A DNA stretch of 64,000 nt from Rickettsiales bacterium (GCA_041396965.1 JAWKXN010000001.1:1178001-1242000), one strand, 5' to 3'. Numbered from the stretch's first letter, positions 45,898-55,466 are shown. Notes: generated from the letters alone by a model not told the origin. Translations and numbers: made by a program.

Positions 45898-48033
45898 CTA
45901 TCCAGCTCTTACATTATCAAGGAATTTATTTACTTCACCACGCAATATCTCAGCCTGTTTAGACAATTCACTTGAAGCTGCTGTCATCTGTACAGCGGCA
46001 ACCCCAGTTTCATTAGATGACTGCGACACTAATTCAGAGTTTTTATGAACGTCATCACTATTATCAGCTGCCTGCTGTAGATTACGGGTTATTTCTTTAG
46101 TAGCTACTCCTTGCTCTTCAACAGCCGCAGCAACCGCACTTGCTATAGTGTTAATATCATATATTTTCTCACCTATATTTTTAATAGCATTTACGGTTTG
46201 GCTAGCGGAATCTTGAATCGCTGATATATATTCAGATATCTCTTCTGTTGCCTTTGTAGTTTGTCCCGCTAGGCTTTTAACCTCACTTGCAACAACCGCG
46301 AATCCCTTCCCAGCATCTCCAGCTCTTGCCGCTTCAATAGTAGCGTTTAGGGCGAGCAAGTTTATTTGTGAGGCTATAGAATTAATTATAGCAACAACAT
46401 CCCCTATTTTTATAGATGCCTCACTTAATCCCTGCGCTGTACTATCGGCTTTTTTAGCGTCATCTACGGTATTAGTGGTAACGCTAGTAGCTTTAGCTAT
46501 TTGGCTGCTTATTTCGTTAATAGCAGATGATAATTCGGAGGTGGCACTGGATACAGTCTGTATATTACTACTAGTACCTTCAATTTTGCTAGATAGAGTT
46601 TGCAGCTTTGATTTATTGCTTTCAACGATTCCAGAAACTGATTTTGATGTAGCCTCCATCTCAGTAGCAGCGGATGCCACCATATCAACAACATTTTTAA
46701 CACTGGATTCAAAATTATCAGCAAGCTCTAATCTTGTTCTCTTTCTATCTTCTGCTGCTTCTAGTTCTACGTTTTTCTGTTCTTCTACCAATTTTATATT
46801 TTGTTTATAATTCTCTCTGAACATTTCTAGCGCTCGCGCCAAATCTCCAAGTTCATCGGAACGTTCTTTATACTCTACATCAAAATCAGCATTACCATTC
46901 TGTAATAAATCTATTTTTTTAAGCAGCAAGTTAAATGGCACAGTAATGCCACGTGCGACAAATATAGCAGCGGCAATAATTAATATCAAAACTATTGCGC
47001 TTAGTAGAATCTGTGTTTTTATAAGAGAATATAAAGGCGACATAACCTCCGCTTCATCCATCTCACCTATAATCGCTAATTTTGTTCCAAGATATTCCAT
47101 AGGCAAATACGCTGAAAAGACAGGAACTCCTCTATAATCTTTAATATGAGATACTCCATCACCTCCTGCTAGAGCGGCTTTTACAGTCTCTGTTTCTACC
47201 TTAGTCTTAAGCATAGTAGATTCTTGTGAAAATCTAGAGTCACTACGCATATAAAAATCAGAGCCAATTATATATGTCTCACCACTTTCCCCCATACCAA
47301 CAGAATTTTTCATTATAGAATTGATACGTTCAATAGGCATTTGGAAAACAAGACTGCCTAAAAATTTGCCATTCATATCCGTTATTGCCTTACCAATAAA
47401 GGCGGCAGGAGCTCCAGCACTCGGAGAATATGGTCTAAAATCTACAAAGCTAACCTTATTAGGATTGTTAAGAGTTTTTTGATAAATGACAAATAAATCC
47501 GTATCTCTAAGTTCTTTGCTTTTAACGTTAGCCGCAAAATCACTTTCCTTAAACACGCTGTAAACAACGTTACCTTTATCATCTATCAAAAATATATCGT
47601 AATAACCTCGTCTTTGCAAAAATGAACGTAGCCATGGATGATATTTGGAGTGAGTATAAGAATAACTAGAACCATCTTTTGCAAAGTCTAGCTTATCTTT
47701 TTGTCCTAATTCATTTGGATTTTCTGCAATATAAAGTCTTTTTAGAGTTTTCTCTTGATCAAAAAACAAGTCATCCCATGCTGACTTAAAATCAGCAAGT
47801 GAACTTATTACAGTTGAGTTTGAACTAAGTATGTTAATATCTTCTTCTATCGAGGATAAATATCCAGCAAGTGCTTCTTTGCGAGCCGCTGTAACAGCTT
47901 CCAATTTTTTTTCCGATTGTTTAAGCATAGCCTCACTTGTTTCATAAGTAGACATACCAATAATCAAAACCCCAGTTAAAAATGCTGCGCTTACCGCTAA
48001 CCCTATTATCTTATGTGATATTTTTAAATTCAT
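45898..48033 (-). CDS. Methyl-accepting chemotaxis protein
   Basis: A 711-residue receptor. Membrane segment 1 is at about 9-27 and segment 2 at about 338-360; between them is a large periplasmic sensor of the double-Cache type. HAMP (about 361-415) is followed by the signalling domain with hairpin tip AGDAGKGFAVVASEVKSLAG near 565-585. No CheB/CheR tether pentapeptide is at the C-terminus (FLDNVRAG). No other che gene is in the window. With MotB this suggests a motile, chemotactic cell. Confidence 0.94.
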   Translation of the reverse strand: MNLKISHKIIGLAVSAAFLTGVLIIGMSTYETSEAMLKQSEKKLEAVTAARKEALAGYLSSIEEDINILSSNSTVISSLADFKSAWDDLFFDQEKTLKRLYIAENPNELGQKDKLDFAKDGSSYSYTHSKYHPWLRSFLQRRGYYDIFLIDDKGNVVYSVFKESDFAANVKSKELRDTDLFVIYQKTLNNPNKVSFVDFRPYSPSAGAPAAFIGKAITDMNGKFLGSLVFQMPIERINSIMKNSVGMGESGETYIIGSDFYMRSDSRFSQESTMLKTKVETETVKAALAGGDGVSHIKDYRGVPVFSAYLPMEYLGTKLAIIGEMDEAEVMSPLYSLIKTQILLSAIVLILIIAAAIFVARGITVPFNLLLKKIDLLQNGNADFDVEYKERSDELGDLARALEMFRENYKQNIKLVEEQKNVELEAAEDRKRTRLELADNFESSVKNVVDMVASAATEMEATSKSVSGIVESNKSKLQTLSSKIEGTSSNIQTVSSATSELSSAINEISSQIAKATSVTTNTVDDAKKADSTAQGLSEASIKIGDVVAIINSIASQINLLALNATIEAARAGDAGKGFAVVASEVKSLAGQTTKATEEISEYISAIQDSASQTVNAIKNIGEKIYDINTIASAVAAAVEEQGVATKEITRNLQQAADNSDDVHKNSELVSQSSNETGVAAVQMTAASSELSKQAEILRGEVNKFLDNVRAG

Positions 48034-48285
48034 ACTAACGCCCTGTATTTTCTAAAAATGGTTAATTTTGGAACAAGTATCTCAAAATAAAACAATATTT
48101 ATATGGCAATAGTTAAATAAACATTAACAAAATGATCTGATTTAATCATTATTTTTTAGCAAAAATAGTAATCCTCATCAGTCTACGCAGGATATTTCAG
48201 GGCGTGGATAAATTTTTATACCTTCAATTATTGAATACTGTATAGATATTATGCAAAAGGATAATTTCGCAATGTCTATTATCCT

Positions 48286-49164
48286 TTACCTTTTAATAAC
48301 AAATCTTAAAACGGATAAATCACAATGATTTAGCTGTGCGTTAGCTTGCGCTCTCACTACCGGTTTCGCATGATAGGCAACGCCAAGCCCAGCGGCAAGC
48401 AACATCGGCAAGTCATTCGCGCCATCACCTATCGCTATAACCTCATCAGCGGAAATATTAAGTTTTATACAATATTCCTGTAACTTCGCTAATTTCGCCT
48501 CTTTGCCTAAAATTGGTAAAATAACCTTACCAGTAAGCCGTCCATCCTTAATTTCCAGCTTATTAGCAAAATCAGCGTCAAAGCCAAGCTCTTTACGCAC
48601 CCTGCTAGTAAAAAAAGTAAAGCCACCAGAAACCAACACGCTATAACCACCATTTTCCTTAAAATCAGCGAGCAATTCCTTTGCTCCCGCCATCATTTTC
48701 ACCCGTTCATTGTAACATTCCTGCAAAATTTCTTCTGGCATTCCGGCAAGCAGAGCTACCCGCTCACTAAGAGCTTCCTCAAAATTAAGCTCTCCATTCA
48801 TCGCCCGCTCGGTAATGGCGGAAACTTCCGCTTTTTTACCAACAAAATCCGCTAACTCATCAATACATTCCACTGTTATCATGGTGGAATCCATGTCGCT
48901 GATGAGTAGTTTTTTCTGACGCTTAGAAACTTCTTGCGCGATAGCGTCATATGGTTGATCAGCGAGTATTGCCTGAATAGTAGAGTTTAGAGCGCCAAGC
49001 GCTGAGTACTGAGTAAATAATTCACACGCTTCACCATCCGCTATCCATCCAATTTTTTGTACGGCAACCTCTTGTGAGGCTAACGACAGCACCATAGACT
49101 GTACAAAAGCCTCAGATAAGGCTATTTTCTTTTTATCAGCAAGTAATGTAATAACAAAATCCAT
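48286..49164 (-). CDS. serB: Phosphoserine phosphatase
   Basis: A ~292-residue HAD-family enzyme making serine from phosphoserine. The nucleophile motif is ISDMDSTMIT (Asp90, Asp92), then VLVSGGFTFF and GDGANDLPML. An N-terminal ACT-like part covers about 1-75. The start is set at 49164 (MDFVITLL); a longer frame reaches 49263 but would overlap miaA by 100 bases. The chosen ATG shares two bases with the divergent miaA ATG. Confidence 0.93.
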   Translation of the reverse strand: MDFVITLLADKKKIALSEAFVQSMVLSLASQEVAVQKIGWIADGEACELFTQYSALGALNSTIQAILADQPYDAIAQEVSKRQKKLLISDMDSTMITVECIDELADFVGKKAEVSAITERAMNGELNFEEALSERVALLAGMPEEILQECYNERVKMMAGAKELLADFKENGGYSVLVSGGFTFFTSRVRKELGFDADFANKLEIKDGRLTGKVILPILGKEAKLAKLQEYCIKLNISADEVIAIGDGANDLPMLLAAGLGVAYHAKPVVRAQANAQLNHCDLSVLRFVIKR

Positions 49165-50020
49165 GAGTAAACTTCCAAATATCAAAATTATAGTCGGGGC
49201 GACCGCTAGCGGCAAATCAGCCACCGCCCTTTCCTTAGCGCAAAAAACCGCCAGCGTCATCATAAATGCGGATAGCCAACAGGTCTATAGTGACTTGCGT
49301 ATCCTCACCGCTCGCCCCACACCAGAGGAAGAGGCTATCATCACCCACAAATTATATGGTATAATGGCAGCGCATGAATCCTGCTCAGCGGGAATCTGGC
49401 TACGCTACGCTAAAATGGAAATTGACTGGGCAAGAACACAAGGCATCACCCCCATAATCGTTGGCGGCACCGGACTATATATTAAGGCACTCACCCAAGG
49501 CATCGCCGAAATTCCTGATATTGATGAAACCGTAAGAGCACAAGCTATAAATGATTATGAAGAGATGGGTAAAGAAGCGTTTAGCGAAAGACTAAAAGCT
49601 GTTGATCCCGAGTTTTTCACCCGCCTAAAAGTCTATGACAAACAAAGATTGATACGAGCGTATGAGGTTTGGCTAGGCAGTGGCAAAAGCCTTTCTTGGT
49701 GGCAAAGTCGTGAGGTTGTCGCGCCATATTCCACAGATGAGCTTGAAATTACTAAAATAGAATTACCTCGCGAAGAGCTTTATAAACGCTGCGACTCTCG
49801 CTTTGATAAAATGATTGAACAAGGCGCGCTAGAAGAGGTAAAAAACATTAAGCTCCTAAAGCTTCCCGATAATCTGCCGATTATGAAAACCATTGGGGTA
49901 CGTGAATTATCCAGCCACTTACAAGGTGAATGCGCATTGGAACAAGCGATAGAAAAATGCAAAACCCTCACCCGCAACTACGCCAAACGCCAGATGACTT
50001 GGTTTAGACATCAGCTATAA
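49163..50020 (+). CDS. miaA: tRNA dimethylallyltransferase
   Basis: A 285-residue enzyme adding dimethylallyl to A37 of tRNAs reading UNN codons. P-loop GATASGKSA is at 12-20, with NADSQQVYSDL, GGTGLYIKALTQG and the C-terminal GVRELSSHL-like element and RNYAKRQMTWFRHQ. Divergent from serB with overlapping start codons (CATG). Both genes' ribosome sites therefore lie within each other's coding region. Confidence 0.96.
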   Translation: MSKLPNIKIIVGATASGKSATALSLAQKTASVIINADSQQVYSDLRILTARPTPEEEAIITHKLYGIMAAHESCSAGIWLRYAKMEIDWARTQGITPIIVGGTGLYIKALTQGIAEIPDIDETVRAQAINDYEEMGKEAFSERLKAVDPEFFTRLKVYDKQRLIRAYEVWLGSGKSLSWWQSREVVAPYSTDELEITKIELPREELYKRCDSRFDKMIEQGALEEVKNIKLLKLPDNLPIMKTIGVRELSSHLQGECALEQAIEKCKTLTRNYAKRQMTWFRHQL

Positions 50021-50025
50021 CGCAA

Positions 50026-50844
50026 TTAGACGCTTCTTCCTTTCGGGTTTCCTTCTCCTTTTATCGTCGTTTGCCAGTTTTTATTTTCGTATGGTTTCTT
50101 GTCAATTTCTAACAAATCAGCAAGAAAGTTTATGGTAATTTTACGCTCTATCTCCGGCGACATTTCAGCAGAATTTATATAGTCTTCGTTCCTTATCCCA
50201 GATTTTTGTCTGGAAGAAATTAGCCTTTCAACATGCATGGCAGGTATTTCAAATTCATTTACATATGATTTATATTTCTTATCTTTGCTCAGTGCTTCTT
50301 TAACCGCATTATTTTTGGGTATTACCAATTCATCAACATAAGCCTCAAGTTTTCTCATGGCAGATTGATAGGTGGGAGCAGAGGTGATATCATTTATGGC
50401 TTGAGTCTGTTGTAACATTTCCTTATCACCAAAAACCTTACTCTGTATGGATGACTGCACTTGAAGATTTTCTATGGCTCCTTCCTGCATTCTTGTCTGA
50501 CCGGCATGGGTAAGTTCATGAGCGATAATACCTTCCAAAGTGGGCTTATAGTCTTTGTTTTGATAATTCTTACCTTTTGTGTGTTCCAACTGTTCAAAAT
50601 TAACGATTATCTTGTTTTCATCGTTAAGATCAAGATAACCTACCGGCATTTTATCTGAAATTTCAATCGTCACCGGTTTTTTATGGAGTTTGTATGCATT
50701 ATTAAGTAAGTTCTTACCAATTCCCCAAGCATCCGGTGAAACAAGCCAGTCCATTGCCTGCTGAACGCGTCGCTGTTCCTGCGGTGTGCCACCTTCTATC
50801 GTATATAATATCTTTTCTTTCTTAGACATAACACTCAACGACAT
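50026..50844 (-). CDS. Putative metallopeptidase-like protein with HExxH motif (paralogue 1)
   Basis: A ~272-residue protein of unknown family. The zinc motif HELTH is at 109-113 in IIAHELTHAGQTRMQEG, and a possible third ligand is a Glu in the following helices. The N-terminal third (YTIEGGTPQEQRRVQQAMDW, WGIGKNLLNNAYKLHKKPV) aligns closely with the next gene. No signal peptide is seen. Start choices: TTG 50850, ATG 50844, ATG 50829. It converges on miaA with a 5-bp gap. Peptidase activity is suggested but not proven. Confidence 0.75.
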   Translation of the reverse strand: MSLSVMSKKEKILYTIEGGTPQEQRRVQQAMDWLVSPDAWGIGKNLLNNAYKLHKKPVTIEISDKMPVGYLDLNDENKIIVNFEQLEHTKGKNYQNKDYKPTLEGIIAHELTHAGQTRMQEGAIENLQVQSSIQSKVFGDKEMLQQTQAINDITSAPTYQSAMRKLEAYVDELVIPKNNAVKEALSKDKKYKSYVNEFEIPAMHVERLISSRQKSGIRNEDYINSAEMSPEIERKITINFLADLLEIDKKPYENKNWQTTIKGEGNPKGRSV

Positions 50845-50953
50845 AATCAAAATTAATTAATGTAAATATATTAACAGAGCGTTCCTGACACACAAATTAC
50901 ATTTGTATGACAATGAATACTACACAAACAAACCATTAATCACTTGATTTACA

Positions 50954-51649
50954 TTAATAAAGTCCTATCGGCGGCTTGTTTTTATTAGCCCTTACCATAT
51001 TCGCGTAGCCAATGCTTTGCTCGACTCGGCTTTGTATCGTTTTTTCTCCTACGGAAATTCCGGTATTATCCGCTCTCTTTTTTATCTTTCCAAGAATAGC
51101 GCTTACCACTTTTTCCACCAGAATGGCTGGTTTTTCTATGGTGTTTACATAATCAATATAGACTGGGTTTCTGTTCAACCTATATTTTATATGACATGCC
51201 TCAGGTTGCAGAAAATTCCTTACATATTCACCGATATTATTACTATCCGTACCTTGTCTTTTATCAGAATGTTTTTTGCTATAACTATCGTGATATTGTT
51301 CTATTAACGCTGCGATATTCCAGCTCTTTTCCTTAAAATCAGCCTGTCCAGCATGTTTTAGCTCGCGTGCCAGCCGAATGGTCAGATTATTTCCCTTCAA
51401 TGATTCAGGAGTGACACTTACAGTATGCTCACCCATAAGATTATTATAAACATTATCTTTGTAATTATTAATCTCTATGGAAACCGGCTTTTTATGAACC
51501 CTGTAAGCGTCCCTAAGCAAATTCTTTCCAATGCCCTTAGCAGCCGGTGATAACAGAAATTCCATAGACTCACGCACCCGAGCGCATTCCTGTTCACTTC
51601 CACCTTTTATTTTATATAATTCACTATCTTTCAGTGATTGTTTTACCAT
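50954..51649 (-). CDS. Paralogue of the HExxH protein with a broken zinc motif (paralogue 2)
   Basis: A 231-residue protein aligning with the previous gene over its first ~120 residues: YKIKGGSEQECARVRESMEF, KGIGKNLLRDAYRVHKKPVSIEI. The zinc motif has become RELKH (95-99), so the first metal-binding histidine is replaced by Arg while Glu and the second His remain. It is probably catalytically inactive: a pseudoenzyme, inhibitor or decaying duplicate. Spacing to paralogue 1 is 110 bp on the same strand. Confidence 0.75.
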   Translation of the reverse strand: MVKQSLKDSELYKIKGGSEQECARVRESMEFLLSPAAKGIGKNLLRDAYRVHKKPVSIEINNYKDNVYNNLMGEHTVSVTPESLKGNNLTIRLARELKHAGQADFKEKSWNIAALIEQYHDSYSKKHSDKRQGTDSNNIGEYVRNFLQPEACHIKYRLNRNPVYIDYVNTIEKPAILVEKVVSAILGKIKKRADNTGISVGEKTIQSRVEQSIGYANMVRANKNKPPIGLY

Positions 51650-51655
51650 AATAAT

Positions 51656-52246
51656 TTACTTACCAAGCTCATTAGGTGTTTTTCTTAATGGAACCATACC
51701 AACAGAATTAAGCTTACTATTATCTCTTAAGTTCTCCACATTATTACCGGCAAGAGACTTTCCATAAGCCGATGCCATTTTTATATCATCTTCCGCTACC
51801 ATAAACCCTCCAGAAATCAACATCTTCTTAATATCCTCAAAAGATGGGTGCACCCCCTGTTTATGCATTCTTTCCATAGCGTTTTTAAGCATAGAGTTAT
51901 CAATTTCACCAATCCTATCTGGATCTAAAAAACGCCTATTTACATACCTCACTATCCCTTTCGCTGAATCACTTATAATTTTCTTAGCTTCATGAGACAC
52001 GGTAATATTATCTGCAGATAAGCTATTTTTCTTTACATAATCTATTGGTCTCTCAAAAGCCTCTTCAGAAATCGGTAACTGTGGAATATCGTCATAAATC
52101 TTCCCTTTTGATTGGTATGATGAAAGATGCGCCAATATCCTCCTCTTATACAACTGCGCCTCAGCGACCCCAACCACACCATCACCATTAACATCAAGAA
52201 TCTTCTTGAATATCAACTCTGGATTATAGGTCACGTCCGACACCAT
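51656..52246 (-). CDS. EF-hand-like hypothetical protein (paralogue 1)
   Basis: A ~196-residue protein with a canonical EF-hand loop DVNGDGVVGVAE at about 18-29. The C-terminal half (MHKQGVHPSFEDIKKMLISG, ASAYGKSLAGN) matches the next gene. No signal peptide. The ATG at 52246 follows TTTAGG; a GTG two codons earlier is possible. It ends 6 bp before the paralogue-2 HExxH gene, so the two are likely cotranscribed. Calcium binding is likely by motif; function unknown. Confidence 0.72.
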   Translation of the reverse strand: MVSDVTYNPELIFKKILDVNGDGVVGVAEAQLYKRRILAHLSSYQSKGKIYDDIPQLPISEEAFERPIDYVKKNSLSADNITVSHEAKKIISDSAKGIVRYVNRRFLDPDRIGEIDNSMLKNAMERMHKQGVHPSFEDIKKMLISGGFMVAEDDIKMASAYGKSLAGNNVENLRDNSKLNSVGMVPLRKTPNELGK

Positions 52247-52271
52247 CCACACCTAAAGCAATGAAAAGAAA

Positions 52272-52859
52272 TTACCTTGCCGTCCCAGTTATCTCTCTAG
52301 TAATAGCTGGAGTCATAGGAATAACCGGACGTTCGCTCACACCATCTCTACCAGCCACTGCCGTATTTTTATCCGTAGCCAAGTGTTGAGCATAAGCGGC
52401 ACCAGCTCTTACAACCCCATCATCAACCTCTATGCCAGTTGACGCTATGGTTTTCTTCAATTGTTCAAATGAAAGAGTCACCCCATTTTTGTGCATTCTT
52501 CTAATAGCATCTGCCATCTCATCCGCGCCAATAGTTTCTCTTCCATTTGGATTAAAGAAATTTTGATTAGTAATCCTTATTTCATTACCTATAGAACCGA
52601 CAAAAATTGATAAGGCATCTGATGAACCGAGTTTTAGACCAGACTTAACAAACGTAGCACTTGCTAATTTATACGGATCAAGTCCATGCTCTGTTGTCGG
52701 GTATATAGGAAGCAGTGGATCTTCATTCCTCGCCAGAGAACTAGCCGAAGCGGCAGCTATCTCTCTTGCCCTTTGCTCACTAAAAACACCTGTACCACTT
52801 GGATCAAGATGCTGTCTTAATTTTTGTACTTCATCTTCTCTATTTTCCATTTTATCCAT
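52272..52859 (-). CDS. EF-hand-like hypothetical protein (paralogue 2)
   Basis: A ~195-residue protein with a degenerate EF-hand-like loop DPSGTGVFSEQR near residues 18-29. The segment MHKNGVTLSFEQLKKTIAST and AGAAYAQHLATD aligns with the preceding entry (51656-52246), showing a tandem duplication. The open frame reaches 52901, but Met at 52859 or 52850 is the more likely start, with GGATGG before the latter. Function unknown. Confidence 0.72.
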   Translation of the reverse strand: MDKMENREDEVQKLRQHLDPSGTGVFSEQRAREIAAASASSLARNEDPLLPIYPTTEHGLDPYKLASATFVKSGLKLGSSDALSIFVGSIGNEIRITNQNFFNPNGRETIGADEMADAIRRMHKNGVTLSFEQLKKTIASTGIEVDDGVVRAGAAYAQHLATDKNTAVAGRDGVSERPVIPMTPAITREITGTAR

Positions 52860-52987
52860 CCAAAAATTCAATATTAGCCATATATAACAGGCATAACACA
52901 TGAAAAATGGTTAATAAACAATAATTATATTACATTTGGGTTACATTAACTTTACTAGCGCTAGAGCTGAAGAAAAATATAAACAAC

Positions 52988-53173
52988 TTAAAAATCAACA
53001 CATTTCCCAGCTATTTCCCAATCTCCAAATCTAGTAGGGTCAGCTCCCCCTCTACCACCTATCTCCACAGATGGCTTGTTACCTTCCTTATTTACGCCAA
53101 CTTTTTTCTCATCTTTATGATTATCATCTTTTACTTCTACAGTTTCTTCTGGTACTTTTTCTTTATTTTCCAT
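52988..53173 (-). CDS. Succinate dehydrogenase assembly factor 4 family protein (DUF1674)
   Basis: A 61-residue protein. The C-terminus IGGRGGADPTRFGDWEIAGKC-VDF matches the DUF1674/SdhAF4 signature (GGxGGxEPTRYGDWExKGxCxDF). Family members assist flavinylation of succinate dehydrogenase. The N-terminus is a Glu/Lys-rich spacer. In alphaproteobacteria this gene often lies next to rsmB, as here (divergent). Start: ATG 53173, with TTG 53179 as alternative. Confidence 0.85.
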   Translation of the reverse strand: MENKEKVPEETVEVKDDNHKDEKKVGVNKEGNKPSVEIGGRGGADPTRFGDWEIAGKCVDF

Positions 53174-53233
53174 AAGCAAGTCACTTCGTTATCTATTGCA
53201 ACACTCCGATAAACTACCTGATTATACAGTAAA

Positions 53234-54565
53234 ATGCCCGCGCAAAAAACAAAAACCTTACAAAATAAACAGCCACATGACGCCCGTCTCAGTGCGCTGA
53301 TGGCACTTGTCCACACCCTTGATAAAGGAAAGTCACTAGATAGTGCTTGGGAAAGTGACCGTCATTTTTCCTTTATGAATCCACCAGATAGAGCCTTTAC
53401 CCAGCTACTCGTAAAAACCACGATCCGTCATCTCGGTCAAATTGATGAGATGATAGACAAATTCATAGAGCAGCCTATAAATAAAAAAATTATAAAAATT
53501 AAACATATAATACGTCTTGGCATCGCCCAACTAATCTGGCTTGAAACCCCACCTCACGCCGCCGTCCATTCTACAGTTGAACTTACTAAGAAAATAAAAA
53601 TGGCGGGTCTTAGTGGTTTGGTAAACGCGGTCTTAAAACGTATGGTAAAAGATGGAAAGGAAGTAATTGATAGTCAGGACGCAGAAAAAATCAATACCCC
53701 GAAATGGCTCTGGGAAAGTTGGGAAAAATTCTATGGAACTGATAAAACACGCAAAATAGTACAAATGCACACAGCAGAACCACCGCTTGATATAACCGTA
53801 AAGAATGATCCTAATTTTTGGGCAGAGCGCCTTGATGGCAAAGTAGTATCCGAAAACTCCGTACGCTTATCATCTTCAAAAAACATCACAAACCTTCAGG
53901 GGTTTAGCGAAGGAAAATGGTGGGTTCAAGACATTGCCGCCTCAATACCAGCCAAGCTACTTATTAAAAACATCAAAAACTTAAATCAAATGAATATTAT
54001 TGATATGTGCGCCGCGCCTGGTGGCAAGACAGCTCAATTAATAAACGCTGGAGCTAAGGTGACAGCCATTGATAAATCAAAAGAACGAGTAAACACCCTT
54101 AAAATAAATCTCCGCCGCTTAAAACTCAAAGCAAACTGTATAAACGCTGATGCGCTTAAGTGGCAGCCAGATTTTACTCCTGACGCTATTCTGCTTGACG
54201 CTCCGTGCTCATCAACCGGAACTATTCGCCGCCATCCCGACGTAGCGTGGCACAAAAAGCCGGAAGACATCACAAAAATGACTATTATCCAATACAGTCT
54301 TATAAACCACGCTCTTAATATGCTAAAAACTGGTGGTTTACTGGTATATTCTGTATGCTCGCTACAAAAAGAGGAAGGAGAGGAACAAATAGAGCAAATA
54401 TTGAACAAGCGTGATGATATTGAGTTAATTAAGATAAAAGCCGATATGGTAGATGGCAAAAAAGATTGGATTAATGAGATTGGGCAAATACGAACACTAC
54501 CATGTTATTTACAAGAAGAAGGTGGCATGGACGGATTTTTTATCTCTATTCTAGTTAAAAAATAA
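53234..54565 (+). CDS. rsmB: 16S rRNA (cytosine-967) C5-methyltransferase RsmB
   Basis: A 443-residue enzyme: NusB-like RNA-binding N-terminus (about 10-140), then a SAM methyltransferase domain. Motif I is DMCAAPGGKTAQL; the catalytic cysteines are in DAPCSSTGTIRRHPD and SVCSLQKEEGEEQ. It methylates C967 of 16S rRNA. Converges on pstB. Confidence 0.95.
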   Translation: MPAQKTKTLQNKQPHDARLSALMALVHTLDKGKSLDSAWESDRHFSFMNPPDRAFTQLLVKTTIRHLGQIDEMIDKFIEQPINKKIIKIKHIIRLGIAQLIWLETPPHAAVHSTVELTKKIKMAGLSGLVNAVLKRMVKDGKEVIDSQDAEKINTPKWLWESWEKFYGTDKTRKIVQMHTAEPPLDITVKNDPNFWAERLDGKVVSENSVRLSSSKNITNLQGFSEGKWWVQDIAASIPAKLLIKNIKNLNQMNIIDMCAAPGGKTAQLINAGAKVTAIDKSKERVNTLKINLRRLKLKANCINADALKWQPDFTPDAILLDAPCSSTGTIRRHPDVAWHKKPEDITKMTIIQYSLINHALNMLKTGGLLVYSVCSLQKEEGEEQIEQILNKRDDIELIKIKADMVDGKKDWINEIGQIRTLPCYLQEEGGMDGFFISILVKK

Positions 54566-54620
54566 TATGTTAGATCGAATTCTAACTAGCTTACACATAT
54601 GCTCTTAGAACATGTATAAG

Positions 54621-55373
54621 TCACCCATAGCGACCGGTTATATAGTCCTGAGTTTGCTGGTTTTTTGGCGAGGTAAATATCTGGCTGGTATCACCTGATT
54701 CTATAACCTTCCCCATGTGGAAAAAGCTGGTTTTTTGTGAAACACGCGCTGCCTGCTGCATAGAATGGGTGACTATCACTATAGTAAAATTATCTTTAAG
54801 CTCGTCTATAAGCTCTTCTATTTTGGCGGTGGCTATGGGATCAAGCGCTGAGCATGGCTCGTCCATAAGGATTATCTCAGGATTTACCGCTATGGTACGG
54901 GCGATACAAAGACGCTGTTGCTGACCGCCGGAAAGCCCTGTTCCTGAATCATGCAAGCGGTCTTTTACCTCATCAAAAAGACCAGCTTTACGCAAAGAAC
55001 TTTCTACCAATTCATCAAGCTCAGCCTTGTTTTTAGTTATATTGTGGATACGAGGTCCATAAGCGACATTATCATATATAGATTTTGGAAACGGGTTAGG
55101 CTTTTGAAATACCATACCAATCCAAGAGCGAAGCTGTACTACATCCTGTTGTTTTGAGTTTATATCGCAGTCATCAATTATTATCTCACCTTCCACCCGA
55201 CATATATCAATCGTGTCGTTCATCCGGTTGATACAACGCAAAAAAGTTGATTTCCCACAGCCACTTGGACCTATTAACGCTGTTACCGAGTTAGTTGGAA
55301 TGGATATATTAATATCAAAAAGAGCCTGTTTCGCTCCATAAAAAACATTTAGGTCTTTGGATATTATCTTCAT
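54621..55373 (-). CDS. pstB: Phosphate ABC transporter ATP-binding protein PstB
   Basis: A 250-residue ABC ATPase. Walker A GPSGCGKST (33-41), Q-loop MVFQKPNPFPKSIYDNVAYGPR typical of PstB, signature LSGGQQQRL, Walker B ILMDEPCSALDP, and the final QDYITGRYG shared by PstB proteins. It powers PstA/PstC uptake but sits about 44 kb from them and is apparently monocistronic, with no phoU next to it. Confidence 0.96.
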   Translation of the reverse strand: MKIISKDLNVFYGAKQALFDINISIPTNSVTALIGPSGCGKSTFLRCINRMNDTIDICRVEGEIIIDDCDINSKQQDVVQLRSWIGMVFQKPNPFPKSIYDNVAYGPRIHNITKNKAELDELVESSLRKAGLFDEVKDRLHDSGTGLSGGQQQRLCIARTIAVNPEIILMDEPCSALDPIATAKIEELIDELKDNFTIVIVTHSMQQAARVSQKTSFFHMGKVIESGDTSQIFTSPKNQQTQDYITGRYG

Positions 55374-55466
55374 ACCATAATTATAAGTAGGTTGGATTGC
55401 AGGGGTTATCTATCATTATTTTTTAGCGCTTGCAACAATTCAGTGGAATCATGGGTAATTAAAGAT

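Noticed and set aside
48034..48285. Gene or RNA in the gap between serB and the chemoreceptor
   Set aside because: AT-rich sequence without an open frame, hairpin or promoter pair that I can support.
49165..49263. Longer serB start at 49263
   Set aside because: It would add 33 residues antisense to the miaA P-loop region; the ACT-like domain begins at 49164.
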